A stretch of 64,000 nt of DNA from Dendrophyllia cribrosa (GCA_024195265.1 JAJLRJ010000002.1:16378764-16442763), one strand, 5' to 3'; positions 48,740-60,034 are shown, numbered from the stretch's first letter. Program-made: numbers and translations. The notes: generated by a model from the letters alone, not told the origin.

Positions 48740-49740
48740 TTAAAAGTCATCTAGCAAAACATGATACGTAGCATCGAACCCTGGTCTGGTGATGATGCGG
48801 TCAGATTTAAAAATAATGGCTATCTCCTCCCCAGTTCCTGGGATGTACAGGTATGGAAATCCAAAGAAGCCTCTCATTCGGTACTTTTTCTTGTAACCAT
48901 CCTTATCGCTGTCATCGTCATCGTCATCGTCATCATCATCGTCGTCATCGTCATCATCACAATCATCGTCGTCATCATCGTTGCCTTTGTACCAGCCATG
49001 ACGATTGTATACACCACTCAAACGATGCAACACCCGCCAACCCTGAACGATTTCAACGTAATCATGGCTGCAAAAGATAAACACCATAGAGACAATTGGC
49101 ATACGGGAATCGGGTTAGTTGGCGCCCATAAACTTTGGAACAACCTACCAGAACATTCATGCAAAGCGTACAAATAGTTTAAGTCTTTCTTTCTGCAGCA
49201 AGTTTGATTCTTTTACAGCAATCTTAAGCTTAATCAGATGGTTACTTATACCATAACAATAAGCAACTTGTAGCTGAAAGTGTTATGAGCTTTTGAATCA
49301 TTTTGTTGTAGCCAATTAAATTTACTAAATTACTAATGACTAATTACTTATTTACTAACTCTGAGCTAATACCAAATTTCAACGCTTATAAGTTTAAAAA
49401 TTCGTCATAGGAAGTTTTGCTCAGACTCACGACGAGCTTTAATGGAATGTTCACACTTAAGAATTTCAATTATAGGGAGCTTGATCCTGACATGAAGACA
49501 ATTAACGTTGAAGAGTTTCTATATTTATTAGTTTTAGAATTTGTAGCAAGTATTGAATGAAATGCAGAATAAAATCAACTTACCACCGTTCAGTATCAAA
49601 AGTTAAAAAGTTCAGTATCAGGACGGATCCTCGAGAAACGGTAATTGACCACCTACACTGAGCGTTGTTTGGATAATTGGCAGGGAAACCAGGAGATGAG
49701 AAGTTCCCAGATAAGCCAGGCAATGGACCTCCACAGATTG
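48740..49740 (-). CDS. Gene 4: CUB protein with poly-Asp insertion (5' exons not found)
   Basis: Exon 49740-49584 (acceptor 'tttgattag', donor 'CGGTG|gtaagt') encodes 'ICGGPLPGLSGNFSSPGFPA' and the C-R-W-S-I CUB strand. Exon 49067-48740 (acceptor 'cttttgcag') encodes '(C)HDYVEIVQGWRVLHRLSG', then a run of Asp interrupted by one Cys, then 'SDKDGYKKKYRMRGFFGFP' and the CUB end 'IAIIFKSD...PGFDATYHV', stop TAA. The exon lengths and TG|C phase match gene 5. No Ly6 exon, Arg-Pro repeat or basic tail exon was seen. The Penelope-like insertion lies only 115 bp upstream of the first CUB exon, and no signal-peptide exon was found to its right, so the gene may be incomplete or use distant 5' exons. The reverse-frame Val/Ile- and His-rich frames are shadows. 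Confidence 0.75.
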
Positions 49741-49924
49741 CTAATCAAATAAAAGTGTCACGATTAATACACAACCTAGGTTAATTCCTGATCATATACA
49801 TTTATCAAGAGTGCAAAGTTAAGAAAATTTGATCTCAGATTGTAACAAATATTACGAGAATTTAGTTTTATCGAGTGAGTCGATAAGGTAAATTGACCAC
49901 CGTAAAAAGATTCAAATAGCTGAC

Positions 49925-49960
49925 GTTTCGAGCGCTAGCCCTTCGTCGGAGCGAATCAAG
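49925..49960 (-). other. Penelope end motif, hammerhead-like (minus arm)
   Basis: Mirror copy of the motif at 50908-50943: 'gctgacgtttcgagcgctag' on the plus strand. Confidence 0.3.
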
Positions 49961-50047
49961 GAATTGTGGGTAGTGTGTGGTTTTATATAGTAAGCGGTGG
50001 AGCTACGCTATTGGTGGAAATTTGGTGACGTGAAAAACAAATGTAGA

Positions 50048-50482
50048 TTAGTTGAATGAAAAGCGTTCGTTGATTCCGTGGGGTTTGAGAGTGCCGATTT
50101 GAAAGATGATTTTTTGTTCTAGGTTTTTACGGCTTTCTGTGTTACCCTGGTGTAGGGAAAGGCCGCAGATTGTCATGTGTTGTTTAGAATGGTTAGTAAG
50201 ATTAAAATGGCGCGCGACTGGTTTGGATGCGTCTTTGTCATTTTTTTCAACGTCTCGGAGATGTTCACGAAAACGGTCGCCCAGTCTCCTCCCTGTTTCG
50301 CCAATGTATATCTTTTTGCAAAAAGTACATGTAATGCAGTAGATAACATTTACGGAGGTGCATGTAAAACGATCAGTGATTTTAATGGATCGTTTGGGTC
50401 CTGTTATTTTGTCCGCGTTGTGAATGAAAGGACAAGTGTTACATCGTGTGCGTGTGCATTTGAAAGTTCCCGGTACATCATC
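50048..50482 (-). pseudogene. GIY-YIG endonuclease end of a Penelope-like element (minus arm)
   Basis: Reads 'KCTRTRCNTCPFI', a Cys-rich linker, then 'FTCTSVNVIYCITCTFCKKI' and 'YIGETGRRLGDRFREHL'. This is the Penelope endonuclease with its 'VIYCI..C...YIGETGRRL' core; it ends 'LKPHGINERFSFN' and TAG. The reverse transcriptase is missing, so it is a 5'-truncated copy. The open frame continuing upstream to 50683 is antisense to the other arm and is not coding. Confidence 0.85.
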
Positions 50483-50812
50483 ACTGATCGTTTTACATGC
50501 ACCTCCGTAAATGTTATCTACTGCATTACATGTACTTTTTGCAAAAAGATATACATTGGCGAAACAGGGAGGAGACTGGGCGACCGTTTTCGTGAACATC
50601 TCCGAGACGTTGAAAAAAATGACAAAGACGCATCCAAACCAGTCGCGCGCCATTTTAATCTTACTAACCATTCTAAACAACACATGACAATCTGCGGCCT
50701 TTCCCTACACCAGGGTAACACAGAAAGCCGTAAAAACCTAGAACAAAAAATCGTCTTTCAAATCGGCACTCTCAAACCCCACGGAATCAACGAACGCTTT
50801 TCATTCAACTAA
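50480..50812 (+). pseudogene. GIY-YIG endonuclease end of a Penelope-like element (plus arm)
   Basis: Begins at 'ITDRFTCTSVNVIYC' and continues with the same residues as the minus arm except Val for Ile near the end ('KIVFQIGTL'). Truncated at the spacer. Confidence 0.85.
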
Positions 50813-50907
50813 TCTACATTTGTTTTTCACGTCACCAAATTTCCACCAATAGCGTAGCTCCACCGCTTACTATATAAAACCACACACTACCCACAATTCC
50901 TTGATTC

Positions 50908-50943
50908 GCTCCGACGAAGGGCTAGCGCTCGAAACGTCAGCTA
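50908..50943 (+). other. Conserved Penelope end motif resembling a hammerhead core
   Basis: 'CCGACGA-A-GGGC-TAGC-GCTC-GAAAC' can form a 4-bp stem with a TAGC loop between a CUGANGA-like and a GAAA element. Hammerhead motifs are known in Penelope-like elements, but here the core U4 is C and an extra A precedes the stem, so activity is doubtful. Confidence 0.35.
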
Positions 50944-51078
50944 TTTGAATCTTTTTACGGTGGTCAATTTACCTTATCGACTCACTCGATAAAACTAAAT
51001 TCTCGTGTTTCATCCCCCCACCGACGCAGCACCACAGTTTCTCTAGAAACTAACCCCATTCATTTGTAACAAATATTA

Positions 51079-51476
51079 GCTAACTTTCCTGGTTGCTCAG
51101 AACTGATGTGCGAAGTTTGTGTTCAGTTCGTTTTTTGCTCTAAATAAAAAGTATTATTTTTTTTACTATGTTTGCACAAAAGGCTATATTGGTGGGCTTA
51201 TTTCTGGCGCTTTAATTAACTATCGGAGAGAGTTTTGCGCTGCAAAAATGGTTTGGTTTATATTTGGAAGGAATTTTGCGTAATCGCTCTTAGGCAAGGG
51301 GGATTGTAGTTATTATCGGAAGGATTTTAACGTCTGAGGTTTTCATTCTTTTTGGAAGGGGGTATTTTTGGGAGAAATAATTAATTTTCAGAGGGCTTAA
51401 ATCGGAAAACCAATAATGCAACTTATAAAATTCATGAATAATTCATAACAGTTATGACCAATAAATAGGCAGTAAT
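51079..51476. other. No recognised gene
   Basis: A+T-rich; no exon or repeat supported. Confidence 0.4.
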
Positions 51477-51578
51477 GTTTACTACATGAGCGGGAGTGTT
51501 GTATCGGCCTATACAATCACGAGGCGCAGCCGAGTGAATGTATAGTGCCGATACAACGCGGACGCGAATGTAGTAAAC
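51477..51578. mobile_element. Short MITE with about 40-bp arms
   Basis: 'GTTTACTACATgagcgggag' and 'gacgcgaATGTAGTAAAC' are the ends; 'tgtatcggcctataca' faces 'tgtatagtgccgataca'. About 100 bp, non-coding. Confidence 0.65.
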
Positions 51579-52640
51579 TAGAAATACGTGTCTCGCAGAA
51601 CCTCGCAAAGCTTGGGGGAGGATGCACTGCAAAATTTCAGCAATGTGGGAGGGAGAGATGGAATTTCTGATTTGACTGGAGAGGTTGAGTTGCATGCCGG
51701 CAATGGCCTGAAATTTAAAGTTGAGACATTTTCGTTCCTAGTCGCTTCTATTTAACTTGTACTTAGTACCCTGTCTTCCTAAAATAAAATAAATAGGAGC
51801 TGGTACTGGTCAGGTTTTGAGCTGTGGGTCGCTGTAACTGCTATGGGACTGGGTATCAAAAGATCCTCAGGCCCTTCCCTCCCCCCCCCCCCAAACCTAT
51901 CTTCATTAATTTTTGTCAGAAGGAAAATTGGTCTGAAAGTGTATTTATAGTACTGTTGTGGACATGGGTTGTGGACATGGGTCGAGGACAATATGCAGTG
52001 CATGTGTTCTGTTTATTTTGATTGGGTGAGAGCGGTTTGTTTATCAGGAATACAGCTAACTCCTGTTGTCTTGATTAAATTCCATTTTTGAAGCTTGTGA
52101 GTGCTATCTCCCAAATTAACCTGTTCCCTTTAGATACTACTGATGTTTTTGTTCTATATACTGGGTATCAAATAATTGCTAACCTAATTCACTATTCGCT
52201 TGAATGGTTGAGATCGCAGGAGTTTACTGTTGCTGAAGAGTGATGTTGCACAATAAAATAACAACTCAATGGTGGTACAGTTGTAGTAAAAATAATAATT
52301 TAATCTTACTCAAAAAGAGCAATGAGACTACAGTAACATAGAATAGTAAAACCTAACATACCATAGATAATAGTAATTAAATGTAGCATTGTCATATGCA
52401 TACAATGTTATGTAATTTAAGCTTATATCAAGATTCTTAGTGAGAATTTCAATAAACATCAATTTACAGTATGAACTTAGAGAATAGTTTCCAGTGTTTG
52501 AGTACTAATATATTATATTGATAAACAGGTCCTCTTATCATCTACCTGTCAATTTTTAGGTACTTTAAATCTTGTTTTTTGCAAAAGGTAAATTAAAGAA
52601 TAAGCTTAATTTATAGAGGGTTGTACGTATATAAGCTTAA
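51579..52640. other. No recognised gene
   Basis: Non-coding by inspection; one C run at about 51883-51892. Neither a signal-peptide exon for gene 4 nor a tail exon for gene 5 was found on the minus strand here. Confidence 0.4.
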
Positions 52641-53170
52641 AAGGCTAGGTTGTTTGAATTGAAGAGCATTGAAGAGCGAATTAAAGTGTGGTGATTTGAG
52701 CTAGATTTCTTAATCGTTCTTCTTCTCTGAGCCTTTCTTGTAATCTGTGTTTGCTTTTCCCTACCGTATGAAAGATATTCGTCACGAGTATTTAGCTGAT
52801 CGTGCAATTCTTGCCGCCTCTCGTTGCGTCTATAAACAAAATCATTTTGTCCAACACTTTCAGTCGGTGTCGCCTCTTCTGATCGGTTTCGTTCAGAAGG
52901 CGTTCAAGGCGTTTGAACCTACTCAAACGGTGTGCCTAGGCTGTTCGAAGTCTTTGTAAACGATGCTCACGTTGTTTCTTCGTTGCTCGATCGCGGTGAA
53001 TTTCAAGTCGCCGTTCTCGCTCCAGCGGAGTTTCGGTGGTTAATTGTCTCGGGCAAGGATTTCCAGCCACTTTTTGAAGCCAGTGTTGTTGTTGTTTCTC
53101 ATTTGCATCAGAAATTGGTCGTGTTTCACCGACGGTGAGTAAGGATAAACTTGTCAGCCCGGCCGCCATG
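52640..53170 (-). pseudogene. Broken transposon-type coding fragment rich in Glu/Arg coiled-coil repeats
   Basis: On the minus strand 'MAAGLTSLSLLTVGE' is followed by 'TTETPLERERRLEIHRDRAT', then after frame breaks by 'RFKRLERLLNETDQKRRHR' and 'NERRQELHDQLNTRDEYLS'. Repeated 'E-R-R-L-x-R' coils of this kind precede helicase-type ORFs of Helitron/Polinton-like elements in many invertebrates; the class is inference. At least two frame breaks, so not functional. Confidence 0.4.
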
Positions 53171-53244
53171 AATAAACATGAAGCGTGCCATCCATTGTCA
53201 GCGGTCGCGATTTTTGTTGCCAGGCAACTGCCGGACACCATCAA

Positions 53245-53245
<1 letters not shown>

Positions 53246-53315
<70 letters not shown>
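53246..53315. repeat. (TA)n microsatellite, 70 bp
   Basis: Unbroken TA alternation, then 'catacatataaatatat'. Tyr/Ile-rich frames through it are not genes. Confidence 0.95.
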
Positions 53316-53319
<4 letters not shown>

Positions 53320-53416
53320 CATATAAATATATTTTTCGCTCGAATTCGCGCGGCTCAGCTCCCGAGGGCCGACAAATTTATAAACCTCGCTTCGCGAGGA
53401 ACAACTTGTGAAATTC

Positions 53417-53540
53417 ACATTCCAGATACAACTCACTAGTGGTTGTATCTAATTTACATTCCAGATACAACTCACCAGTGGTTATATCTAATTTACATTT
53501 CAGATACAATTCACTAGTGAGTTGTATCTGATTTACAGGG
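53417..53540. repeat. Three tandem units, each a small palindrome
   Basis: 'cattccagatacaactcact' followed by 'agtggttgtatctaattta' occurs three times at a spacing of about 50-55 bp. Within each unit 'agatacaactcac' faces 'tagtg.gttgtatct'. Confidence 0.7.
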
Positions 53541-53606
53541 TAACCATGTGATTGGAATGGCTCATTTCTATTTGTTAGTACCCTTATGAATTATTAATGA
53601 ATTTTA

Positions 53607-53644
<38 letters not shown>

Positions 53645-53650
<6 letters not shown>

Positions 53651-56600
53651 AAAAATAGACCTAGTAGTACCTGCTTGTCCGATACTGTAATGAGCAAAGA
53701 ACCCCCTTCTGGTGACCCAGGGGTCGGATCTGAAAACAATTCGGATCTGCTCGCCCGTTCCTTGGATGGTTATAACACTGGCGTCTCGCCGACGTCTCTG
53801 TTCAAAGGCGAATTGGCGAATGCTTCGTTTATCATCATAACGATCTTCACGATCGTCGCGATCGTCGCGATCATCGCGATCGTCGCGATCATAGTCATCA
53901 CACTCATCATCATCATCATCATCATCATCGTGATCAGCGTCATCGTCATCTTTATCATCGATTTTCTTAAGATATTTTTTGTCTATATCTTCCCCTCTTC
54001 CAGCCACACGATGCACCAGGCGCCTGCCCACAAAAACTTTTACGTAATCATGGCTATAAAGAGAAATGGAAAACGCGCTTGAGGTCATTGTTTTGTTTGC
54101 GTTTAGTCCACCATTATTTAATCAAGAGATATTGAATCGGTTATGAATGTTAGATATTTCATTTATGCCGATAAATTTATGAATAATTCATTGATCAATC
54201 ACCATTTATTTACTTTGGTAACTTCCTTGTTGAAATTACCACGAGGTTTCGTCTTCTTAAACTATATTGAATTATCAATAACGGAATTCTAAACTTGCCA
54301 GGATTCAGTTTCGAAGAAAAGAAAGTCAATTCTGAGTAGTGATCCTCGTGGCACAGTAATTGTCCAGACACAGTAGGCGTTGTTAGGGTAGTTGCCAGGG
54401 TAATAAGGAGATGCCAGGTTCCCGGATTGACCAGTCATAGGACCACCGCATATCCCTGAAACATTCCGAAAAAAAAATAGAGAACAAAGAGCAGTGAATA
54501 AAATATTGTATCTGCCTTAACATATAAAGAATCTGTTCAGTCTGAGGCCGTCCGGTCAGGTGGTCGTTACGGGATACCCTTGTAGTTATCATCCCATATA
54601 AGGCTAAAATTTTAAAATCCTACATCTTTTTTTTTATTTATTTATTTATTTATTTATTTAATCAAGTTTCAGACTTACAATTACAATTACAATGATCAAT
54701 CGCTCAATCTGAGGTAGGCTTAAAACAGAGTACAAGACTCCTTAAAAATAAGCCACCTATTATTACATGATAAATAGATCTAATTGCAGAAACGTTGTCA
54801 TAGAAAATACAAAATATCAAAAAGGAATTAATTACCATTAGTTGATGATATTAACAGAGGATAAAAGGAGAGAAATTGTTAAGAAATAAAAACTATTCAT
54901 TCCGGAGATAAAAAATGATTCGTTTATTTGATAGAAATTTGTTTGGACGAAATATCTGTTGAAAGGTCATGTATGCGAAAGAATAAAAATGCAACAACAA
55001 AAATGTACAAATGCATATATGTTCAACACGCGGTGAAGTGAATTTCTTTAGAAGACGAATAGCAGAATATAATGAATTAAAAGGATGTTGTTTTTGCAAA
55101 ATGTAATCAATTGTATTGAAGCTCTGTTTCTAACTTTTATATCATTTCAAGATAGAGTTTACTCAACATTTTAATACCTTGTTGTGGTCGTGGTAACAGT
55201 ACTCCAGGCATCATGCTCAGAGGAAAGGGTACACTCGCCGACTGAGCGACCGCTATCCAGGTTAGCACCATCTGCCGACCAAAAAAGTGTTATTAACTAA
55301 ACAATCAGTATTAACACAATGAATGATGTACATGTGCGAGGGACAAGAAAGAAAAACTTGCACAATGGTGGATATAATTAGAATAACTCTTCATCTGAAG
55401 AGAGTATGGTGCATAATAATGAACAATTTTATAGTATTGTGCAGTCACAGACGAGACAATTCGATCGGTACAGAAAAGGATTCTTATGTTCCTCAGATTT
55501 TTGCGAGATCGAGCTATTGCTGAATCGAAAATTACCAATATTGCGCATGGAACGATGCAAGGAGAAAAAGTAGTTCTCAAGATCACAAAAGAGAAAGTAA
55601 ATAAAAGTTTCATGTCCTGCAAACATAACATCAAGCCACATTTTGACACTATGTTGAAGTAATTTCACAAAACCAGTGTTAATCTCTCGGTCCATTTATT
55701 ACCACAATACAAAGGGTAAGGTATGAAATATTATTGCGATTTATTTGAAATAAAATGCAGAATTTATTTATTGTTGCAAACTTTATCTGTGATATATCAG
55801 AGGATATTACATGGCCGCGCGAAGATACGAAATTTCTCTTCGAGTGTTGAAAAATATTTCACGAGTGAAATATTTTTTGTAGTCCTAAAGTAGAACAACG
55901 TAGCAACGGTGATCTTTTCACGTGTGAAGATAACATGTTATTCTCCGGCGTGTGAAGATATGATGTTTACGCGCGAAAGCTCACCTGGTATTTCATTGGT
56001 GTTTATATAATAAACCGTATTCCGTAATATTTTTTTTTTGTTGATGTCGGATTTTCAATGCGAAATCTTGATCACGCAAACTTCTACCAGTTTGGTGATT
56101 TTGAAGATTCCTGTTCATCGTCGTCGCTTTAATATCGATTTTATCAGAAAATGTATCTTGCCAAACTTCAATTCAAGACCAGTTAGTAGTAAAAATTTAA
56201 CATCGATCTGACTTTGAGAAGACCGCTTAAACGCCGATTGCTGAAATGTAGGACGGTACGGTCTCCCAAAAACTGTATCGAAACTGCACCTTAACTATTA
56301 AGCATTTTCAAAACCGTACGTTTTATTTTACATGCATACCATTTAAAATGATTAAAATGATTGAGTTTTATTGATATTGGGTTGAGGGGGTGGTCACTAT
56401 GGTAAAAGATGACCTTATTCAAATGAACCCGGTTCTGATATATCGTCAGCTTTTAACCCGATATTCCAGTACGCACAGTTTAGTAGAATAGACTCAGAGT
56501 ATGGAGACTGAGCATTGAAAACGTTTGCCGGCGGATGTCAGAACTAGATTTATTTGTCAAAGAAAAAGGAATGTTCAGTTTGGAAAGCCCTCAGTAATAA

Positions 56601-58272
56601 TTTACTTTAAACTTGTAAGCGAAACCTTGGTCCTGTACAAGACGACAACTTGAAATGATCCTAATTGTGTTGTGTTGGGCGATGAGAAGATTTAGTTGCT
56701 CTTCGTGGCATTTCAGTTTTGAAACCCCGAAACGGAATTCACCTATTCCAACTATTCTTTGCCATGACGTCTGGGACAAAATCAACCGTAAAGGTACGTA
56801 AGAATGATTTTTGTCAACAGTATTCTATATTTTTCGTGTATGTTGCGCAAGTTCATCAGTTGACACCGACAAAACTTTGGAACGCCTTTCAATTTATCGT
56901 TAGGATATTAATCCGAACTAATGGGGATGTTTTGGTCATTATAATTATTATAGTTTGCGAATTTGTAAAATAATTACAAACAATTGACTTTATTTTTAAT
57001 AATTGAAATCCACAATCTTCATTCATCGCACACTCTTGCTATGGTGCAAAAAAAAGGGGGGCTAGAAAACTGATTCAGGATCATGTCTGTAGTGTTAACC
57101 TCTTTCATTTGCGTTATTCGTTAAATGAGCTCAAATCAAAACTAATAAAATTTAAAGAAACTACTGAGAGAAATGTTGCTAGGAATTTAAGTTGCCATAT
57201 TTAAGGACTTTGGTCATTGTCAATATTCATGATCAGGCATTGTTGTATTGTTGAAATGTTATGTACGTCAAAAACAAAAACAACAATTTATGTCATTTTT
57301 TATGTATGCAAATGCTCGCAAAGTAGACAACATTGATTGATTTTATCAAACATTGGTAAAATCTCTCTTGTGCCACTACCTAAGCCTTTTCAAGATCCAT
57401 TTGCTATCTTATTTCAGTCTCTTTTTCCAATATCCAACCTCTAACATCAAATTTGCTTTTTATATAATCTTATAATTACAAGTATTAAGCTGCAAGAAGG
57501 GTTTCAAATTTATTCCTAACATTGTGGCATCAAGTTCTGTAGATTTTTAGCCCGTTTTGCAAGCATTGCAAGTTATTAAGAACTGGAACTAGCTTGCAAT
57601 GGAGGCTCATGCGGGGGAATATCTTAAAAAATAGTTGCATGTGAAAAGAATGCCCCGCATGAGCCTCGTCTGCAAGCTAGTTCCAGTTCAATACCGAGAA
57701 TACGAAAATCGTCTGCATTTACATTGTACGTTGTACTGCAATATCTCTATATGCACAGTTAAAGAAAGCATCCTTTCCAGTTCAAACCATTGTTTTGCAA
57801 CGGAGGCATTGTTGGAATGTTTTAAATTATTTAGTACTCAATCGCAAATTGTAAAACAATTTTGTTTTCTCAAAAGTATAAAATGTTGACATCGTGGAAA
57901 TTACGTTCACACTATGAAGAATAGTTGGAGATATACATTTAGTTAAAATCCAAATTCACGCAATTAGTTTACACTTACACACTAAACAATTCAACAAAAA
58001 GTTATTTATTAGCAAATGAAATCCCTTTGGTGGAAGTATTAGAACTTTTCCGCTCCATGATGACTGCTTGCAAATTTCCGACCTAAGAGAGGTGTTTCCC
58101 ATGAGAAATCCTCTTTTTTACGCATTGATGGAGAAATCCCGGCTTCTTAAAATTAAATTGGCGCATAAGAAATGGCCACTTTATGTTAACTTTCCTTTGT
58201 TAAAATTAAAACAACTGTAAATCAACGAATTTTAAAGCTTACCGTCAAAGAAAGAAGTATGATTTTCATCAT
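53645..58272 (-). CDS. Gene 5: secreted CUB protein with Asp/Arg-Asp-rich insertion
   Basis: Minus-strand model: 58272-58243 (MMKIILLSLT, phase 0), 55271-55178 (MVLTWIAVAQSA, rest of the signal peptide, plus a short Pro-rich segment, phase 0 to 1), 54455-54299 (CUB first half, 'ICGGPMTGQSGNLASPYYPG'), 54053-53645 (CUB second half, stop TAG); about 229 residues. The CUB split is at TG|C as in the other genes, but this donor is GC ('CCTG|gcaagt'). After '(C)HDYVKVFVGRRLVHRVAG' comes a long Asp run holding one Cys ('DDECDDYDRDD'), then Arg-Asp-Asp repeats and 'EQRRRRD', then 'IRIVFRSD...RRGFFAHYSI'. No Ly6 exon. A donor at 'AGCAG|gtacta' (53671) could lead to a tail exon as in gene A, but none was found. 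Confidence 0.82.
54600..54740. repeat. (TTTA)n with adjoining retroelement-like tail
   Basis: Seven or more 'ttta' units at about 54632-54660, followed by 'atcaagtttcagacttacaa'. On the minus strand this looks like a non-LTR element 3' end with a simple-repeat tail. Family unknown. Confidence 0.45.
55272..55800 (-). other. Gene 5 intron 1, left part
   Basis: No exon or repeat recognised; open frames on both strands at 55311-55695 have no known domain. Confidence 0.4.
55800..56030. repeat. Repeat-like block with 'gcgcgaa' and 'cgtgtgaagata' units
   Basis: 'acatggccgcgcgaagatac', 'aaaatatttcacgagtgaaatatttt' (a palindrome), 'cacgtgtgaagata' and 'ggcgtgtgaagata' recur at short spacing. Probably a MITE, but clear ends were not found. 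Confidence 0.4.
56031..57579 (-). other. Gene 5 intron 1, middle part
   Basis: A+T-rich non-coding DNA; nothing recognised. Confidence 0.4.
57580..57689. mobile_element. Short hairpin MITE
   Basis: 'GAACTGGAACTAGCTTGCA' with 'ggctcatgcgggg' faces 'ccccgcatgagcc' with 'TGCAAGCTAGTTCCAGTTC'. Related phrases occur at 7216-7262. Confidence 0.75.
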
Positions 58273-58370
58273 CGTTTGATTCCGTTGCTTGCAAGGATGG
58301 ACTGACTCGATACTCCTAGGTCTGCTTCCTTCCTTTGATCTGATTATTGTCCGGTACACTCGCAATATAT

Positions 58371-58384
58371 AATGTACGTTAGCC
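58371..58384 (-). promoter_or_regulatory. TATA box of gene 5
   Basis: Minus strand 'CATTATATATTGCG', about 100 bp before the start codon at 58272. Confidence 0.6.
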
Positions 58385-58389
58385 AATAG

Positions 58390-60030
58390 GATTACAGCTA
58401 TTAAAAAGCATAAGACTTATGTTGTTTGCCTCTTGAAAACACACAGCTAAAATATAGTTGATAGTGCTCAAAACAACTGATCGCGTTTATTTTGAATTAT
58501 TTGTTTTTCTGTTTGAGGTGCTACGGCTCAAAAGCACATTTCACAACGACTTAAAAGCACCAAAAACCTCAAGGATTTCTCAGGGAAACGAAATGCACCT
58601 CACCTTTTTTGCTTTTCTAAAAGGAGTTGCTAATATACTCATAATATTGTGCTTTGTAGATTGAACTTTATTCGAACCATTCGTGACACTTCAAAGCAAC
58701 GGAGATTCTGGCGAAAATAAAATACAAACAAACCATGCATACGAACGCATAAATTATCTGCTAAAGTGTTGTAATTCAGTTATTTCTTTTCGTCCCTGGT
58801 CATTATATCTAATCAAACTTTAAAGTTGAGAACCTATTAAATATTTGCTAAAATTGATTATAAAATGTTTATTATTTTTTATTCACTTTAAATCACTTGA
58901 AAAAAATATTTAATTCAATTAATGGTAAAGGAATCATTTGGTAATTAACAATATAAAAATAAGATAAATCGTTTTGAAGGGAAAAATAAGAATCATCGTC
59001 ATTGCATTACTTTTTATTGCTTCTTAAAGGAAATTATTTTTTAATATTCCAATTCAAGGAAATTTTTACATCAATATTATTATGCAGTGAGTTAAATATA
59101 TGATGCTCAGCAATAGTGAGCCCTGTTTTTCTACGTTACTGTGCCCGATAAATATATATCCTTGTCTTCAATTATATAATTCATGAAATATAGATTTAGT
59201 TGCTAGATGGATCCAGAAGTCAAACAAAAATCTGAAATGAAAAAGATCAGAAATTCATTTTCTCTTTGATTTATGTTTCTTAAGTATGTAAATAGATTGT
59301 AAACAGTTTAAACAACTCTCAAACCAAGTTATGAAAAAACTATCACATTATACCGATATTAGACGATTGCATGTTGTCCTTCTGTAGCTCAATGGGAATT
59401 CCTTTCGCGCTATTTTGATAAAAATCTTCCGTGAGATGTTCAATGAACTCAAGAGGGCAATTTCCCTACTTCTATAGAAGTGACTACTTTCTAGTATTCA
59501 CCTGTTAATGGTGACAATATATTATTATGGTTATATCAGAGTCACCGAAAGAGCAATCTATTGCAATCTATTTTAATCTTCAACCTAATGCACGGACAAG
59601 CATGCACGCGGGCAAAGTTGGATTACGGAAAAGTGATAAAATTGTTTATAACTGTTTGTCTTCTTTTTCTTTGCTTCCTATGATAGGAAATATAATATAT
59701 TATGAGATTTGTTTCAAATAATACCCATAACAACTAAACCTGGCCAACATCAGTATGAATAGCCAGTTTTTCAGTTCCTTTTTTAGGGTGACTAAGGCTT
59801 GTTTTAATTCATTGATTTTTAGATTATAATGGCAAAGTGACTTAGATTGAACACCTAATTTTTTTTAACTTTTCAATTACATAAGCCTAAAATTTCTTGC
59901 TTAGCGACCTTCATCTTGGAATTCCTCACTAAGCAGCCAATAAGTCAATCGACGGTGTAACTTTTATCAAAATTTTTATCATCACGAAATGACCATTAAC
60001 CAACGAGCTTGCTCATTAATGATATATAAC
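58390..60030. other. No recognised gene
   Basis: A+T-rich intergenic DNA upstream of gene 5; nothing supported. Confidence 0.4.
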
Positions 60031-60034
60031 CCAT

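Larger units (their letters stand above)
43580..49791. repeat. Near-identical repeat of 36870-43079 across the gap
   Basis: Offset 6,710 at the start and 6,712 at the end because of two single-base insertions. It stops matching exactly where the left contig ends. Best read as overlapping contig ends or two haplotypes placed in series, not as a third genomic copy. Confidence 0.85.
49840..51078. mobile_element. Penelope-like element insertion: two inverted partial copies in one 15-bp target duplication
   Basis: TTGTAACAAATATTA is repeated at 49840-49854 and 51064-51078. Between lie a minus-oriented arm (49855-50380), a 99-bp spacer belonging to the minus copy, and a plus-oriented arm (50480-51004), then 59 bp of extra 3' end on the plus side. 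Both arms encode the same GIY-YIG endonuclease C-terminus. Inverted partial second copies are a known habit of Penelope-like elements. A single duplication around both shows one insertion event. Confidence 0.88.

Noticed and set aside
50177..50479. N-terminal parts of the two 211-residue Penelope frames
   Set aside because: They are antisense readings of the opposite arm; the coding parts begin at the spacer.
53135..53439. Tyr/Ile-repeat proteins
   Set aside because: Translations of the (TA)n microsatellite.
55178..55271. Reading this exon of gene 5 in the frame giving 'GECTLSSEHDAWSTVTTTTT' as a Cys/Thr linker
   Set aside because: That frame needs the wrong splice phases (1 in, 2 out). The phase 0 to 1 frame gives a hydrophobic signal-peptide half and fits both neighbours.
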